Assembly (NCBI RefSeq): GCF_964253025.1
Contig: NZ_CAXUQC020000001.1
Location: forward strand, 3,720,001-3,784,000
Source: Rhizobacter sp964253025
GTDB lineage: Bacteria > Pseudomonadota > Gammaproteobacteria > Burkholderiales > Burkholderiaceae_C
Length of the DNA stretch: 64,000 bases
Reading direction: 5' to 3'
Part shown: positions 26,885-36,791 of the stretch, in pieces
How the letters are laid out: the number at the start of each line of letters is the position of its first letter
How positions within the stretch are numbered: position 1 is the stretch's first letter
The notes under the pieces: model-generated
Databases searched by the model: none
Seen by the model: only the letters and a program-made list of their open reading frames with translations
What the model was told of the DNA's origin: nothing
Translations under genes and position numbers: made by a program

Positions 26885-29137
26885 TCAGCGAGCCAGGCGC
26901 AAGGCGTTCAGCACGACCGCCAGCGAACTGAGCGCCATGCCGGCGCCCGCGGCCCAGGGCGGCAACATGCCGGCCAGCGCCAGCGGCACGCAGGCCGCGT
27001 TGTAGAGAGCGGCCCAGGCCAGGTTCTGGCGCATCACCCGCACCATGCGGCGGGACAGGGCCCGCGCCGCCGGCACCTCGCCCACCCGGCTGCCGAGCAC
27101 GATGAAATCGGCCCGCTGCTGCGCGATGGCGCTGCCATGGGCGAGCGCGAAGGAGACATCGGCGCGCGCCAGCACCGGCCCGTCGTTGAGACCGTCGCCC
27201 ACCATCAGCACGCGGTGCCCCGCGGCTTGAAGCCGGGAAATCTCGGCCAGCTTGTCGTCGGGGGTCGCGCCACCGCGCACATCGTCGATGCCGATGCGTT
27301 CGGCCACGCGCAGGGCGCTCGCTTGCGCGTCACCCGACAGCATGCGCACCGCGAGTCCCTGACCGCGCAAGGCGGCCATGGCCGACGCCGCGTCGTCCCG
27401 CAGCACCTCGTCGAACGCGAAGCGCACATGCTCGTGCATGGGCCCGTCGACCGGGGCGCAGGCCACCTGCGGGCGGTTGTCCAGGGCTGCCACGCCCACC
27501 CAGTCCGGTGCGCCAAGGCGCCACCGGCGCCCGTCGGCGTCGACCGCTTCCAGCCCTCGGCCGGCCACCTCGTGGACGTCCGACCACGCAAGCGTGGCGG
27601 GCGACAGGGCGCCCGCCAATGACCGTGACAGCGGGTGCCGCGACAGCGCCGCCAGCGAGGCCGCCCGGTCCAGCAATGCGCCGGCCTCCGCCCCGGGGGA
27701 CGGCACGACCTCGGCCAACGTCAGCTTGTCTCGGGTGAGCGTGCCGGTCTTGTCCAGGCAGGCGGTATCCGTGGAGGCGAGCACCTCGAGCGCCTCCAGC
27801 CGCTGCACGAGCACACCACGGCGAGCCAGCGCACCGGCCGCGGCCAGCCAGGCGGCGGGCGCCGCCAGGGACAGCGCGCACGGGCAGGTGACGATCAGCA
27901 CCGCCACCGCCACGGAGACGGCACGCGCCGGATCCACCGCGCTCCAGGCCGCCGCCGCAGCGGCCGCCAGGAGCAGCACCGCCAGCAGGAAGGGGCCGGC
28001 GACCCGATCGGCGAGCCGCAGCGTGGCCGGGCGCTCGGTCAGGGCGCGTTCCAGCAAGCGCACGATCTGGCCGTGGCGGGTGTCCTCGCCGAGCCGGTCC
28101 AGGCGCACGACCACGGGCGACGCCACGTTGGCGCTGCCGCCCATCACCGCATCGCCCTGCAGGCGGTCGACCGGACGGGATTCGCCGGTCAGCAGCGCCT
28201 CGTCGACCAGGGTGTGACCTTCGAGCACCACGCCGTCGCCGGGGAACGCCTGGCCAGCGGCCACCCGCACGCGGTCACCGACCTGCAGACGGGCCACCGG
28301 CACCAGCGTCGACCCACCCGCTTCGTCCAGGCGCTCGACACTGTCAGGCAGGCGATGCAACAGGGATTCGATGGCGTCGATGGTGCGGTCGCGGGCGCGC
28401 TGCTCCAGCCAGCGGCCTCCCAGCAGGAACGCCACGAACATGGTGAAGGAGTCGAGGTAGAGCTCCGAGCCGAACGGACCGGCCGGATCCAGCGTCGCTG
28501 CCGTACCGGCCACGAACGTGATCGCCATGCCGAGCGCCACCGGCACGTCCATGCCGATGCGCCCGGCGCGCAGCGAGCGCCACGCACCGCTGAAGAAGGG
28601 GCCCGCCGAGAACAGCATCACCGGCAGGCTGAGCACCCAGGCGCTCCAGCGCAGCAGCGTGAGCTGATCGGGCGGAATCTCGCCCGGCGCCGCCAGGTAC
28701 ATCGGCGTCGTCAGCATCATCACCTGCATCATGCAGAAGCCGGCCACGAAGAGCCGCCACAGGGACTGGCGCCCCTCGCGCCGGCGCGCGAGCCGGGCGT
28801 CCTCGTGCTGGGCGGGCCGTGCGTCGTAGCCGGCGCGGCGCAGGGCCTCGACCAGGTCCGCCGCCCCGACGCGGGCCGGATCCCAGCGCACGCGGGCTCG
28901 CCGGCTGGCCGCGTGCACATCCGCCTGCGCCACCCCCGGCAGGCGGCGCAGGGTCGACTCGATGATGGAGGCGCAGGCAGCGCAGTGCATGCCATGGACG
29001 GCGAACACCGAATCCGCCTCGCGGCGGCCATCGGGCAACTCGATCCAGCGGGTGTGCCCCGCCAGCGCCACCTCGTCGTCGAGCGCGGCGCGTTCGCCGG
29101 GCTGCAACCCGGGCAGCAGGACGGCGTCGCTCAACAC
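26885..29137 (-). CDS. ccoI: copper-translocating P-type ATPase CcoI (cbb3 assembly)
   Basis: A 750-residue P1B ATPase that exports copper for cbb3 oxidase metallation. Order: N-terminal heavy-metal-binding domain with C52-A-A-C55 (HGMHCAACAS), first membrane pairs, actuator motif LLTGES, metal-binding CPC in helix 6 (C418-P-C420), phosphorylation site Asp462 (DKTGTLTRD), and the hinge GDGLNDGPVLARADVS. The start is a GTG at 29137, overlapping the fnr stop; an upstream open frame lies inside fnr. fnr, ccoI and ccoS form a tight operon. Confidence 0.94.
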   Translation of the reverse strand: MLSDAVLLPGLQPGERAALDDEVALAGHTRWIELPDGRREADSVFAVHGMHCAACASIIESTLRRLPGVAQADVHAASRRARVRWDPARVGAADLVEALRRAGYDARPAQHEDARLARRREGRQSLWRLFVAGFCMMQVMMLTTPMYLAAPGEIPPDQLTLLRWSAWVLSLPVMLFSAGPFFSGAWRSLRAGRIGMDVPVALGMAITFVAGTAATLDPAGPFGSELYLDSFTMFVAFLLGGRWLEQRARDRTIDAIESLLHRLPDSVERLDEAGGSTLVPVARLQVGDRVRVAAGQAFPGDGVVLEGHTLVDEALLTGESRPVDRLQGDAVMGGSANVASPVVVRLDRLGEDTRHGQIVRLLERALTERPATLRLADRVAGPFLLAVLLLAAAAAAAWSAVDPARAVSVAVAVLIVTCPCALSLAAPAAWLAAAGALARRGVLVQRLEALEVLASTDTACLDKTGTLTRDKLTLAEVVPSPGAEAGALLDRAASLAALSRHPLSRSLAGALSPATLAWSDVHEVAGRGLEAVDADGRRWRLGAPDWVGVAALDNRPQVACAPVDGPMHEHVRFAFDEVLRDDAASAMAALRGQGLAVRMLSGDAQASALRVAERIGIDDVRGGATPDDKLAEISRLQAAGHRVLMVGDGLNDGPVLARADVSFALAHGSAIAQQRADFIVLGSRVGEVPAARALSRRMVRVMRQNLAWAALYNAACVPLALAGMLPPWAAGAGMALSSLAVVLNALRLAR

Positions 29138-29865
29138 GCCAGTTCCGCCTGGACCAGTTGGCGCAGCGCCCCCGGATCGGCCAGGCGCACATCGCGTTGG
29201 TGAACCTCGATCCAGTTGCGCCCCTGCAAGGCCGAGAAGGCCCGGCTCACCGTTTCGAGCGTGAGGCCGAGGAAGCTGCCGATCTCGGCGCGCGTCATGC
29301 GCAGCACGAGCGAGGAGCCGGAGAAGCCGCGCGCCTGCAGACGCTCGGCCAGGTCCATCAGAAAGGCCGCGACGCGCGTCTCGGCGCGCATGCGCCCCGG
29401 CAGGCGGACGGCCAGGTCGCGGGCGATCTCGCGCCCGAGCAGACGGTGGAACTGGCGCTGCAGCGAAGGCAGCGTGCGCAGCAGTTCCATCAGCTGGCTG
29501 TACGGGATGACGCACACCTGGGAGTCTTCGAGCGCCAGTGCATCACCGACATGCCGGTCATCGCCCAGCCCTTCCAGGCCGATCAGGTCGCCGGCCATGC
29601 GAAAGCCGGTCACCAGCTCGTGGCCGTCGGGGCCCAGGGTGCGTGTCTTGAAGAAGCCCGTGCGCACCGCGAACACCGACTGAAACGTGTCGCCGTGGTG
29701 GAACAGGGCCTGCCCCCGCGGCACCGACTGGCGGTTGGCCACCATCAGGTCGGCGTGCTCCAGCTCGTCCACGGTCAGGCCCAGTGGCAAGCAGAGGTCA
29801 CGCAGGCTGCAGGTCGAGCACACCGCGGCGCTGGTGCTGGGTTCGGGGGAGATGATCGGGATCAT
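29131..29865 (-). CDS. fnr: Fnr, oxygen-sensing [4Fe-4S] transcriptional regulator
   Basis: A 244-residue Crp/Fnr regulator. Three N-terminal ligands C16-S-T-C19-x5-C25 and a fourth internal Cys (SQVCVIPY) give the full cluster of an oxygen-labile Fnr. The effector barrel is followed by a long dimer helix and a helix-turn-helix with E-T-V-S-R (GLTLETVSRAFSAL), which reads FNR boxes. Start at 29865 is the Met nearest the Cys motif. It heads the fnr-ccoI-ccoS operon; an FNR box 59 bases upstream implies autoregulation. Confidence 0.94.
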   Translation of the reverse strand: MIPIISPEPSTSAAVCSTCSLRDLCLPLGLTVDELEHADLMVANRQSVPRGQALFHHGDTFQSVFAVRTGFFKTRTLGPDGHELVTGFRMAGDLIGLEGLGDDRHVGDALALEDSQVCVIPYSQLMELLRTLPSLQRQFHRLLGREIARDLAVRLPGRMRAETRVAAFLMDLAERLQARGFSGSSLVLRMTRAEIGSFLGLTLETVSRAFSALQGRNWIEVHQRDVRLADPGALRQLVQAELAC

Positions 29866-29923
29866 GGACAGCTTTGACGCGAAAGGGGTAACGTGATTGT
29901 TCGGGCCCGCCCCGGCCGGGACC

Positions 29924-29937
29924 TTGCGCCAGATCAA
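29924..29937. promoter_or_regulatory. FNR box between fnr and hemN
   Basis: TTGCG-CCAG-ATCAA has one perfect half-site and one degenerate one. Reading leftward, a -10-like AACAAT (29901-29896) stands exactly 22 bases away, fitting a class II promoter for fnr-ccoI-ccoS. For hemN the box is only 35 bases before the ATG, so it could serve there as an alternative or repressing site. Confidence 0.65.
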
Positions 29938-29971
29938 AACGGCGACAGCGCCGTCAGTCCACAGTGCACAC

Positions 29972-31333
29972 ATGTCTGCTGCACTGCCCCTGCCCGCCCG
30001 GCTCGATACACAAGGGCCCCGTTACACCTCCTACCCCACCGCGGACCGCTTCGGCGACGGCTTCGGGCAAACCGACCTGCTGCGCGCCTTGCACGAGCGC
30101 AAGCCGGCGCCCCTGTCGGTGTACGTGCACATCCCGTTCTGCGAATCGGTGTGCTACTACTGCGCCTGCAACAAGGTGATCACGAAGCACCACGAGCGGG
30201 CCACGCCCTACCTCGACGCGCTCGGCACCGAGATCGGCCTGTACCACAAGGCCCTCGGCGGACGCCAGCCGGTCACGCAGATGCACTTCGGCGGCGGCAC
30301 CCCGACCTTCCTGTCCGATGAAGAGCTGACCCGCCTGATGGGCATGCTCGCGGAAGCCTTCGACTACACCGACGACGCCGAAGTCTCGATCGAGGTGGAT
30401 CCGCGCACGGCCGACCCGGGCCGGCTGGCCCACCTGCGCCGGCTCGGCTTCAACCGGCTGAGCTTCGGTGTGCAGGACTTCGACCCGGACGTGCAGCAGG
30501 CCGTGCACCGCGTGCAGTCGTACGAATCGGTCGAGGCCCTCATCGTCAGCGCCCGCGAACTCGGTTTCGTTTCGACCAACGTCGACCTGATCTATGGCCT
30601 GCCCAAGCAGACGGCGGAGTCGTTTGCCCGCACCATCGCCCAGGTGTCCGCGCTGCGCCCCGACCGGATCGCCCTCTACGCCTACGCGCACCTGCCCGAG
30701 CGCTTCAAGCCGCAGCGGCGCATCAATGCCGACGAACTGCCCGATGCCGCGTCCCGCCTGCAGATGCTGCGCTCGGCCATCGAGTCGTTCGGCGAGCAAG
30801 GCTACGACGCCATCGGCATGGACCACTTCGCCCTGAGCACCGACAGCCTGGCCGTCGCCAAGCGCGAAGGCCGGCTGCACCGCAACTTCCAGGGCTACAG
30901 CACCCGCCCGGACTGCGACCTGGTGGGCCTCGGCGTCTCCGCCATCGGCCGCATCGGCCCCACCTATTCCCAGAATGCCAAGACCCTGGCCGAGTACCAC
31001 GAGGCGGTGGACCGCGCCGAACTGCCGGTCATCAAGGGGCTGTGGCTGGATGCCGACGACCTGATGCGGCGCGACGCCATCATGGCGCTCATGTGCCGTG
31101 GCCGGCTGGAGCACGCAGAGATCGAACGGGCGCATGGCGTGGTGTTTGCCGAACGCTTCGCCGCCGAACTCACCCAGATGCAAGCCTTCGTCGACATGGG
31201 CCTCGTGACGCTCGAGCCGCGAGCCATCCAGGTCAGTCCCGACGGCTGGAACTTCGTTCGTGCCGTCGCCATGGTCTTCGACAAGTACGTCAGGGCGCCG
31301 GGATCGACGGCCCGCTTCTCGCGCATCGCCTGA
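29972..31333 (+). CDS. hemN: oxygen-independent coproporphyrinogen III dehydrogenase HemN
   Basis: A 453-residue radical-SAM enzyme that oxidatively decarboxylates coproporphyrinogen III to protoporphyrinogen IX without oxygen, for heme supply under microaerobic conditions. The N-terminal RYTSYPTADRF is diagnostic. The cluster motif is C57-E-S-V-C61-Y-Y-C64-A-C66 after VYVHIPF. HFGGGTPTFL and the NVDLIYGLP segment complete the SAM domain; the C-terminal HemN domain follows. The ATG at 29972 was chosen over an upstream frame overlapping the FNR box. It diverges from fnr. Confidence 0.96.
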   Translation: MSAALPLPARLDTQGPRYTSYPTADRFGDGFGQTDLLRALHERKPAPLSVYVHIPFCESVCYYCACNKVITKHHERATPYLDALGTEIGLYHKALGGRQPVTQMHFGGGTPTFLSDEELTRLMGMLAEAFDYTDDAEVSIEVDPRTADPGRLAHLRRLGFNRLSFGVQDFDPDVQQAVHRVQSYESVEALIVSARELGFVSTNVDLIYGLPKQTAESFARTIAQVSALRPDRIALYAYAHLPERFKPQRRINADELPDAASRLQMLRSAIESFGEQGYDAIGMDHFALSTDSLAVAKREGRLHRNFQGYSTRPDCDLVGLGVSAIGRIGPTYSQNAKTLAEYHEAVDRAELPVIKGLWLDADDLMRRDAIMALMCRGRLEHAEIERAHGVVFAERFAAELTQMQAFVDMGLVTLEPRAIQVSPDGWNFVRAVAMVFDKYVRAPGSTARFSRIA

Positions 31334-31356
31334 ACCGACCTCTTTCGCGGCCTCAG

Positions 31357-31392
31357 AGGCCCCGGCGGCGCACCAGCGCCCCGGGGCCTTTG
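31357..31392 (+). terminator. terminator after hemN
   Basis: AGGCCCCGG (31357-31365) pairs with CCGGGGCCT (31381-31389) over a 15-base loop, followed by a short T-run. It begins 24 bases after the hemN stop. Confidence 0.65.
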
Positions 31393-31504
31393 CGCATGCA
31401 CCGTTCGGGCGCGCCAAACCCATGACGTCCTGATGACATTCTTTCTAGTTGTTATTTAGGATCAACGAGTGCTAAGCTGTGCGCTCCACTTCAAGGAGTC
31501 CGCC

Positions 31505-31969
31505 ATGCCCCAACTCGATCCTTACCTCACCTTCGACGGCAACTGTTCGGAAGCCATGCGCTTCTATGCAGACGCGCTGGGCGGCAAGGTGCTCTCCGAG
31601 ATGAAGTTCGGGGACACGCCCGGGTGCGAGGACATGGGCATCGGCCCTGAGTTCGCTGGGCAGACCATGCACATCTGCATCGAGCTCGACGGCCGCATGC
31701 TGATGGGCTCGGACAGTGCCGGTCAACCGTTCGCCGGCCGACGCGGCATCTCGCTCGCGCTCACCTACCCGACGGTCGATGAGGCCCGCCGCAGCTTCGA
31801 CACGCTGGGCGCCGGAGGCAAAGTGGTGATGCCGATGGACAAGACCTTCTGGGCGGAGGCCTTCGGCATGGTTGAAGACCGCTTCGGCACCTCGTGGCTC
31901 ATCAACGGTGCACCCATCGCCGACGGCGTGCCGACCGGCACCGAGACCGGCTGCGCCACCCCCGCCTGA
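31505..31969 (+). CDS. VOC family protein (PhnB/glyoxalase-like)
   Basis: A 154-residue vicinal-oxygen-chelate fold protein. PYLTFDGNCSEAMRFYADALGGKV at the start and WLINGAP near the end are typical of the PhnB-like branch; the metal-ligand positions are partly conserved (MHICIEL, MVEDRFGTSW). The substrate of this branch is usually unknown. The ATG has AAGGAG upstream. Its stop is 3 bases before the MFS gene, so the two are probably co-transcribed. The upstream region (31440-31500) is noticeably AT-richer than its surroundings and may hold the promoter. Confidence 0.85.
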   Translation: MPQLDPYLTFDGNCSEAMRFYADALGGKVLSEMKFGDTPGCEDMGIGPEFAGQTMHICIELDGRMLMGSDSAGQPFAGRRGISLALTYPTVDEARRSFDTLGAGGKVVMPMDKTFWAEAFGMVEDRFGTSWLINGAPIADGVPTGTETGCATPA

Positions 31970-31972
31970 GCC

Positions 31973-33424
31973 GTGAACGCCGCGTCCGCCAACCGGCAGC
32001 GCTGGGTCGCGCTCGTCCTGCTGTGCCTGGGCGAACTGATGATCGTGCTCGACAGCACGGTCGTCAACGTCGCCCTGCCCTCCATTCGCGACGACCTTGC
32101 GTTCTCGGAGACCTCGCTCGTGTGGGTGGTCAATGCCTACATGTTGACGTACGGAGGCTTTCTGCTCCTCGGCGGCCGCCTGGGCGACCTGTACGGGCAG
32201 CGGCGCATGTTCCTCGTGGGCCTTGCGCTCTTCACCGTGGCCTCGCTGGCATGCGGCGTCGCCGGCACGCAGTCCGTGCTGATCGTGGCGCGAGCCATCC
32301 AGGGGCTGGGCGGCGCGGTGGTGTCGGCCGTGGCACTGTCGCTCATCATGAACCTGTTCACCGAGGAGGGTGAGCGGGCCCGCGCCATGGGCGTCTATGG
32401 CTTTGTCTGTGCGGGTGGAGGCAGCCTCGGCGTGCTGCTGGGCGGCTTTCTCACCCACGCCCTCGACTGGCATTGGGTGTTCCTCGTCAACCTGCCGATC
32501 GGCCTGGCGGTCTATATCGCCTGCGCGCGGCTGCTCCCTGCGGGCGAACCGGTGGCTGGCGCCCCGGCCCGCCTCGACGTGGGCGGCGCCATCACCATCA
32601 CCACGTCGCTGCTCATCGCGGTGTATGCGATCGTCGAGGGCAATCAGGCGGGCTGGACGTCCGCCCGCACGCTCGGCCTGCTCGGCGTGGCCGCCGCGCT
32701 GTTCGCAGCCTTCCTCGTCATCGAGCGACGCGTGGTGGCGCCGCTGGTCCCGCTCAGCCTGTTCCGTCTGCGCAATGTCGCCACGGCCAACATCGCAGGG
32801 GTGCTGTGGGCAGCGTCCATGTTCGCCTGGTTCTTCATCTCGGCGCTCTACCTGCAGCGGGTACTGAAGTACACGCCCCTCGAGGTCGGTCTCGCGTTCC
32901 TGCCGGCGAACCTCATCATGGCGGCCTTCTCGCTGGGTCTGTCCGCCCGCATGGTCATGCGCTTCGGCATCCGCGGCCCGCTCGCCCTCGGCTTGCTGCT
33001 GGCCGCGATCGGGCTGGCCCTCTTTTCCCGCGCCCCGGTGGCCGGCGATTTCTGGGTGCACGTATTGCCGGGCATGTTGTTGCTGGGCCTGGGCACCGGC
33101 ATGGCGCTCAACCCGATTTTGCTGGCCGCCATGAGCGAGGTCGCCCCCGGTGACTCGGGCCTCGCGTCCGGTGTCGTGAACACCGCCTTCATGATGGGCG
33201 GGGCGCTCGGGCTGGCGGCGCTGGCGAGCATCGCTGCCGCGCGCACGGCCGGTCTCGAGACCGGTGGTGCCGAGGCCGACTTCGCGCTCAACGAAGGCTA
33301 CCGCCTGGCCATGCTCATCGGCGCGGCAGCCGGCGGCCTGGGCGCGTTGGCCGCCGCCGTGGGCGTGCGTCCGATGGCCGCCAGTGCAGCGGCATCCGAC
33401 GGTGTCACCTCCGCCAGCGCCTGA
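31973..33424 (+). CDS. MFS transporter, DHA2 (EmrB/QacA) family
   Basis: A 483-residue drug:proton antiporter with about 14 helices. Family motifs are LDSTVVNVALPSI (motif D1), GGRLGDLYGQRRMF (motif A) and GVLLGGFLTH (motif C, antiporter). The start is a GTG at 31973, just after the VOC gene. Export of drugs or toxic metabolites is likely; the substrate is unknown. Confidence 0.9.
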   Translation: MNAASANRQRWVALVLLCLGELMIVLDSTVVNVALPSIRDDLAFSETSLVWVVNAYMLTYGGFLLLGGRLGDLYGQRRMFLVGLALFTVASLACGVAGTQSVLIVARAIQGLGGAVVSAVALSLIMNLFTEEGERARAMGVYGFVCAGGGSLGVLLGGFLTHALDWHWVFLVNLPIGLAVYIACARLLPAGEPVAGAPARLDVGGAITITTSLLIAVYAIVEGNQAGWTSARTLGLLGVAAALFAAFLVIERRVVAPLVPLSLFRLRNVATANIAGVLWAASMFAWFFISALYLQRVLKYTPLEVGLAFLPANLIMAAFSLGLSARMVMRFGIRGPLALGLLLAAIGLALFSRAPVAGDFWVHVLPGMLLLGLGTGMALNPILLAAMSEVAPGDSGLASGVVNTAFMMGGALGLAALASIAAARTAGLETGGAEADFALNEGYRLAMLIGAAAGGLGALAAAVGVRPMAASAAASDGVTSASA

Positions 33425-33497
33425 CGGCTTGCGGCCCTCCTCGTGATGCAGGTAGCATTCACGCCCCTCCCACGAGAGGGGACACGGGGAGCATCAC

Positions 33498-34025
33498 ATG
33501 TACAAGTTCATCGGCGCCGGGCTCGTCCTCGGCGTCGCGGTCGTCCTCGGGCTGGCGGCCTTCCAGCCAGACACCTTCCGGGTCGAGCGCGCCATCACGA
33601 TCAAGGCGCCGCCCGAGAAGGTCTTCGCGCTGGTGAACGACTTCCACCAGTGGGCGCAGTGGTCCCCTTGGGAACGCCTGGATCCGGCCATGCACCGGCA
33701 GCACAGCGGCCCGCCGGCAGGACCGGGTGCGGCCTACGCATGGGACGGCAACGAGAAGGTGGGCAAGGGGCGCATGGAGATCACCTCGGCCACGCTGCCG
33801 TCCCGCGTCGTGATGCAACTCGATTTCCTGGAGCCCTTCGAGGCGCACAACACCACCGAATTCCAGCTCGAAGGCCAGGGTGACGGCACCACGGTCACCT
33901 GGGCCATGCACGGCCCCAACCTCTTCGTCGGCAAGCTGATGAGCCTGTTCACCAGCGTGGACGCAGTGGTCGGCAAAGATTTCGAGCGAGGCCTTGCCAA
34001 CCTCAAGGCGGTTGCGGAGAAGTAG
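33498..34025 (+). CDS. SRPBCC family protein
   Basis: A 175-residue protein with an N-terminal hydrophobic helix (KFIGAGLVLGVAVVLGLAAF) and then a START/Bet v1-like fold: FRVERAITIKAPPEKVFALVNDFHQWAQWSPWE is typical of polyketide cyclase/SRPBCC members. It may bind a hydrophobic ligand at the membrane. Ligand unknown. The ATG has GGGGAG upstream. Confidence 0.85.
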   Translation: MYKFIGAGLVLGVAVVLGLAAFQPDTFRVERAITIKAPPEKVFALVNDFHQWAQWSPWERLDPAMHRQHSGPPAGPGAAYAWDGNEKVGKGRMEITSATLPSRVVMQLDFLEPFEAHNTTEFQLEGQGDGTTVTWAMHGPNLFVGKLMSLFTSVDAVVGKDFERGLANLKAVAEK

Positions 34026-34063
34026 CGGCAGGCGCCCGGGCCGCAGACGCGGCGCGGTCCTAC

Positions 34064-34107
34064 ACACGTGGCGCATCGCTGGCGCGATGCTTCGGCAATC
34101 CACGTGT
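34064..34107 (+). repeat. nested inverted repeats in the peroxiredoxin leader
   Basis: An outer 8-bp perfect repeat (ACACGTGG 34064-34071 with CCACGTGT 34100-34107) encloses an inner 7-bp perfect stem-loop (GCATCGC 34073-34079, TGGC, GCGATGC 34084-34090). The structure ends 17 bases before the ATG at 34125, next to the ribosome site, and has no T-tract. Confidence 0.6.
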
Positions 34108-34124
34108 TGACCGAAGGAGCCGCC

Positions 34125-34876
<752 letters not shown>

Positions 34877-34880
<4 letters not shown>

Positions 34881-35815
34881 CCGTCCGCATCGGCATCTCG
34901 GGCTGGCGCTACGACCCGTGGCGCGGAGTGTTCTATCCGAAGGGGCTGCCCCAGCACCAGGAGCTGGCCTTTGCCTCGCGGATGTTCCCCTCGGTGGAGA
35001 TCAACGGCTCGTTCTATTCGCTGCTGCCCCCGGAGAGCTGGGCCGCCTGGCGGGATGCCACTCCGCCCGGCTTCGTCTTCAGCGTGAAGGGACCCCGCTA
35101 CATCACCCACATCCTGCGGCTGAAGGGCATCGACGACGCGCTCGCGAACTTCTTCGCGTCCGGCCTGCTCGACCTGCGCGACAAGCTCGGCCCGCTGCTG
35201 TGGCAGTTCCCGCCCACCATGCGGTTCGACCCCGCCCGCTTCGAGGCGTTCTTCCGCCTGCTGCCGGCCGACACGCGGGCGGCGGGCCACCTCGCGGCGC
35301 AGCACGATGCCCGCGTCGCCGGCCGCACGGCGCTTGGCGACGGTCGGCAACGCCCCTTGCGCCACGCCATCGAGGTGCGTCACGACAGCTTCGTCGACCC
35401 GGACTTCATCGCCCTGCTGCGTCGCCATCGCATCGGCCTCGTGGTGGCCGACACCGCCGGCCGCTGGCCTGACCGGGAAGACCTCACCGCCGACTTCGTC
35501 TACGTGCGCCTGCACGGGGCCGAGGAGTTGTACGCGAGCGGCTACACCGACGCCGGGCTCGATCGGTGGGCCGAGCGCATCCGCGCCTGGGAATCGGGTG
35601 GACAGGTGTCCGACGCGCGGTTGACGGTCCCCGGCGAGCCGCCCCACCACGTTCCCCGCGACGTCTACTGCTACTTCGACAACGACATCAAGGTGCACGC
35701 CCCGTTCGACGCGGTGCACCTGAGCGAGCGGCTCGGCCAGCCGAGCGCCCTGGGACCCGACGGCCGCTTCAGCCTGGAATCCAGCCCGCTGCACCGTCCG
35801 ACGCCGGTTCGCTGA
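34877..35815 (+). CDS. DUF72 domain protein
   Basis: A 312-residue TIM-barrel-like protein. The start RIGISGWRYDPWRGVFYP, EINGSFYSLL and FVFSVKGPRYITH are diagnostic of DUF72, and VRLHGAEELYASGYTDAGL with CYFDNDIKVHAPFDA completes it. The family is conserved but has no established reaction. It starts at a GTG overlapping the peroxiredoxin-glutaredoxin stop, so the two are translationally coupled. Confidence 0.88.
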
Positions 35816-35879
35816 ACCGTCCTACGGACAGTGCCCGCGCCGGTGGGCACGATGGTCTCCTGGTCGAAGGAGAACCGTG

Positions 35880-36785
35880 ATGCCGAGAGTCATCTGGAAG
35901 GGCGCCATCAGCTTCGGGCTGGTCCACGTGCCCGTAGCGCTGTACCCCGCAACGTCGGAGACCGGCATCGATTTCGACTGGCTCGACAAACGCTCCATGG
36001 ACCCGGTGGGCTACAAGCGCGTGAACAAGCGCACCGGCAAGGAAATCGACAAGGCGCAGATCGTCAAGGGCGTGAAGCAGCCCGATGGCGACTACGTCAT
36101 CCTGAGCGACGACGAGATCAAGGCGGCCTACCCCAAGACCATGCAGACGATCGAGATCGAAACCTTCGTTCAGGCGGTCGAGATCCCCTTCGTGCACCTG
36201 GAGCGCCCGTACTACCTGGAGCCCATCGCGAAGGGCGAGAAGGTGTACGCGCTGCTGCGTGAGGCCATGCTCGCCCAAGGGGTGATCGGCATTGCCCGCG
36301 TGGTGATGCACACGAAGGAACACCTGGCCGCGTTGATCCCCTCCGGCCCCGCGCTCATGCTGAACACGCTGCGTTGGGCGAGCGAGATCCGCGACATCAC
36401 CGACCTCAAGCTGCCGGCCGCCGGCAAGTCGGCCGCCAACCTCAAGGAGGGCGAGCTGAAGATGGCCGAGCAGCTGGTGGCCGACATGACCGACACCTGG
36501 CAGGCGGAGCGCTACGAAGACCGCTTCACCGCCGCGGTGCAGACATTGGTGGAGCAGCGGGTGAACGCTGGCAAGATCGAGAAGGTGACGCCGCTGGAAG
36601 AAGGCGTATCGACCAGCACCACGAACGTGGTCGACCTCACCGCCCTGCTCAAGCAAAGCCTCGGCGGCCGGCACCGCGCCGCCAACGAGCCGAAAGCCGA
36701 GGCCGCCGCGCCCAAGGCCAAGTCGTCAACAGCGGCGCGCAAGCCCGCCGCGAAGAAGACGCCCGCGGCGCGCAAGCGGGCCTGA
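35880..36785 (+). CDS. ku: Ku protein, bacterial non-homologous end joining
   Basis: A 301-residue Ku homodimer subunit that binds DNA double-strand ends and recruits LigD. The core starts RVIWKGAISFGLVHVPVALYPAT and contains GYKRVNKRTGKEI, typical of bacterial Ku. The last 35 residues are a Lys/Ala/Pro-rich tail (KSSTAARKPAAKKTPAARKRA) of the DNA-binding extended type. The ATG at 35880 has AAGGAG upstream. ligD follows after 6 bases. Confidence 0.96.
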   Translation: MPRVIWKGAISFGLVHVPVALYPATSETGIDFDWLDKRSMDPVGYKRVNKRTGKEIDKAQIVKGVKQPDGDYVILSDDEIKAAYPKTMQTIEIETFVQAVEIPFVHLERPYYLEPIAKGEKVYALLREAMLAQGVIGIARVVMHTKEHLAALIPSGPALMLNTLRWASEIRDITDLKLPAAGKSAANLKEGELKMAEQLVADMTDTWQAERYEDRFTAAVQTLVEQRVNAGKIEKVTPLEEGVSTSTTNVVDLTALLKQSLGGRHRAANEPKAEAAAPKAKSSTAARKPAAKKTPAARKRA

Positions 36786-36791
36786 CATCTC

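Noticed and set aside
27635..29203. 522-codon rightward open frame in ccoI
   Set aside because: Antisense to a fully conserved P-type ATPase.
31457..31470. Possible fourth FNR box before the VOC gene (TTATT-TAGG-ATCAA)
   Set aside because: Two mismatches in one half-site and no well-placed -10; the region is simply AT-richer.
31472..33061. 529-codon leftward open frame opposite the VOC and MFS genes
   Set aside because: Composition-driven shadow; the plus strand carries recognisable families with ribosome sites.
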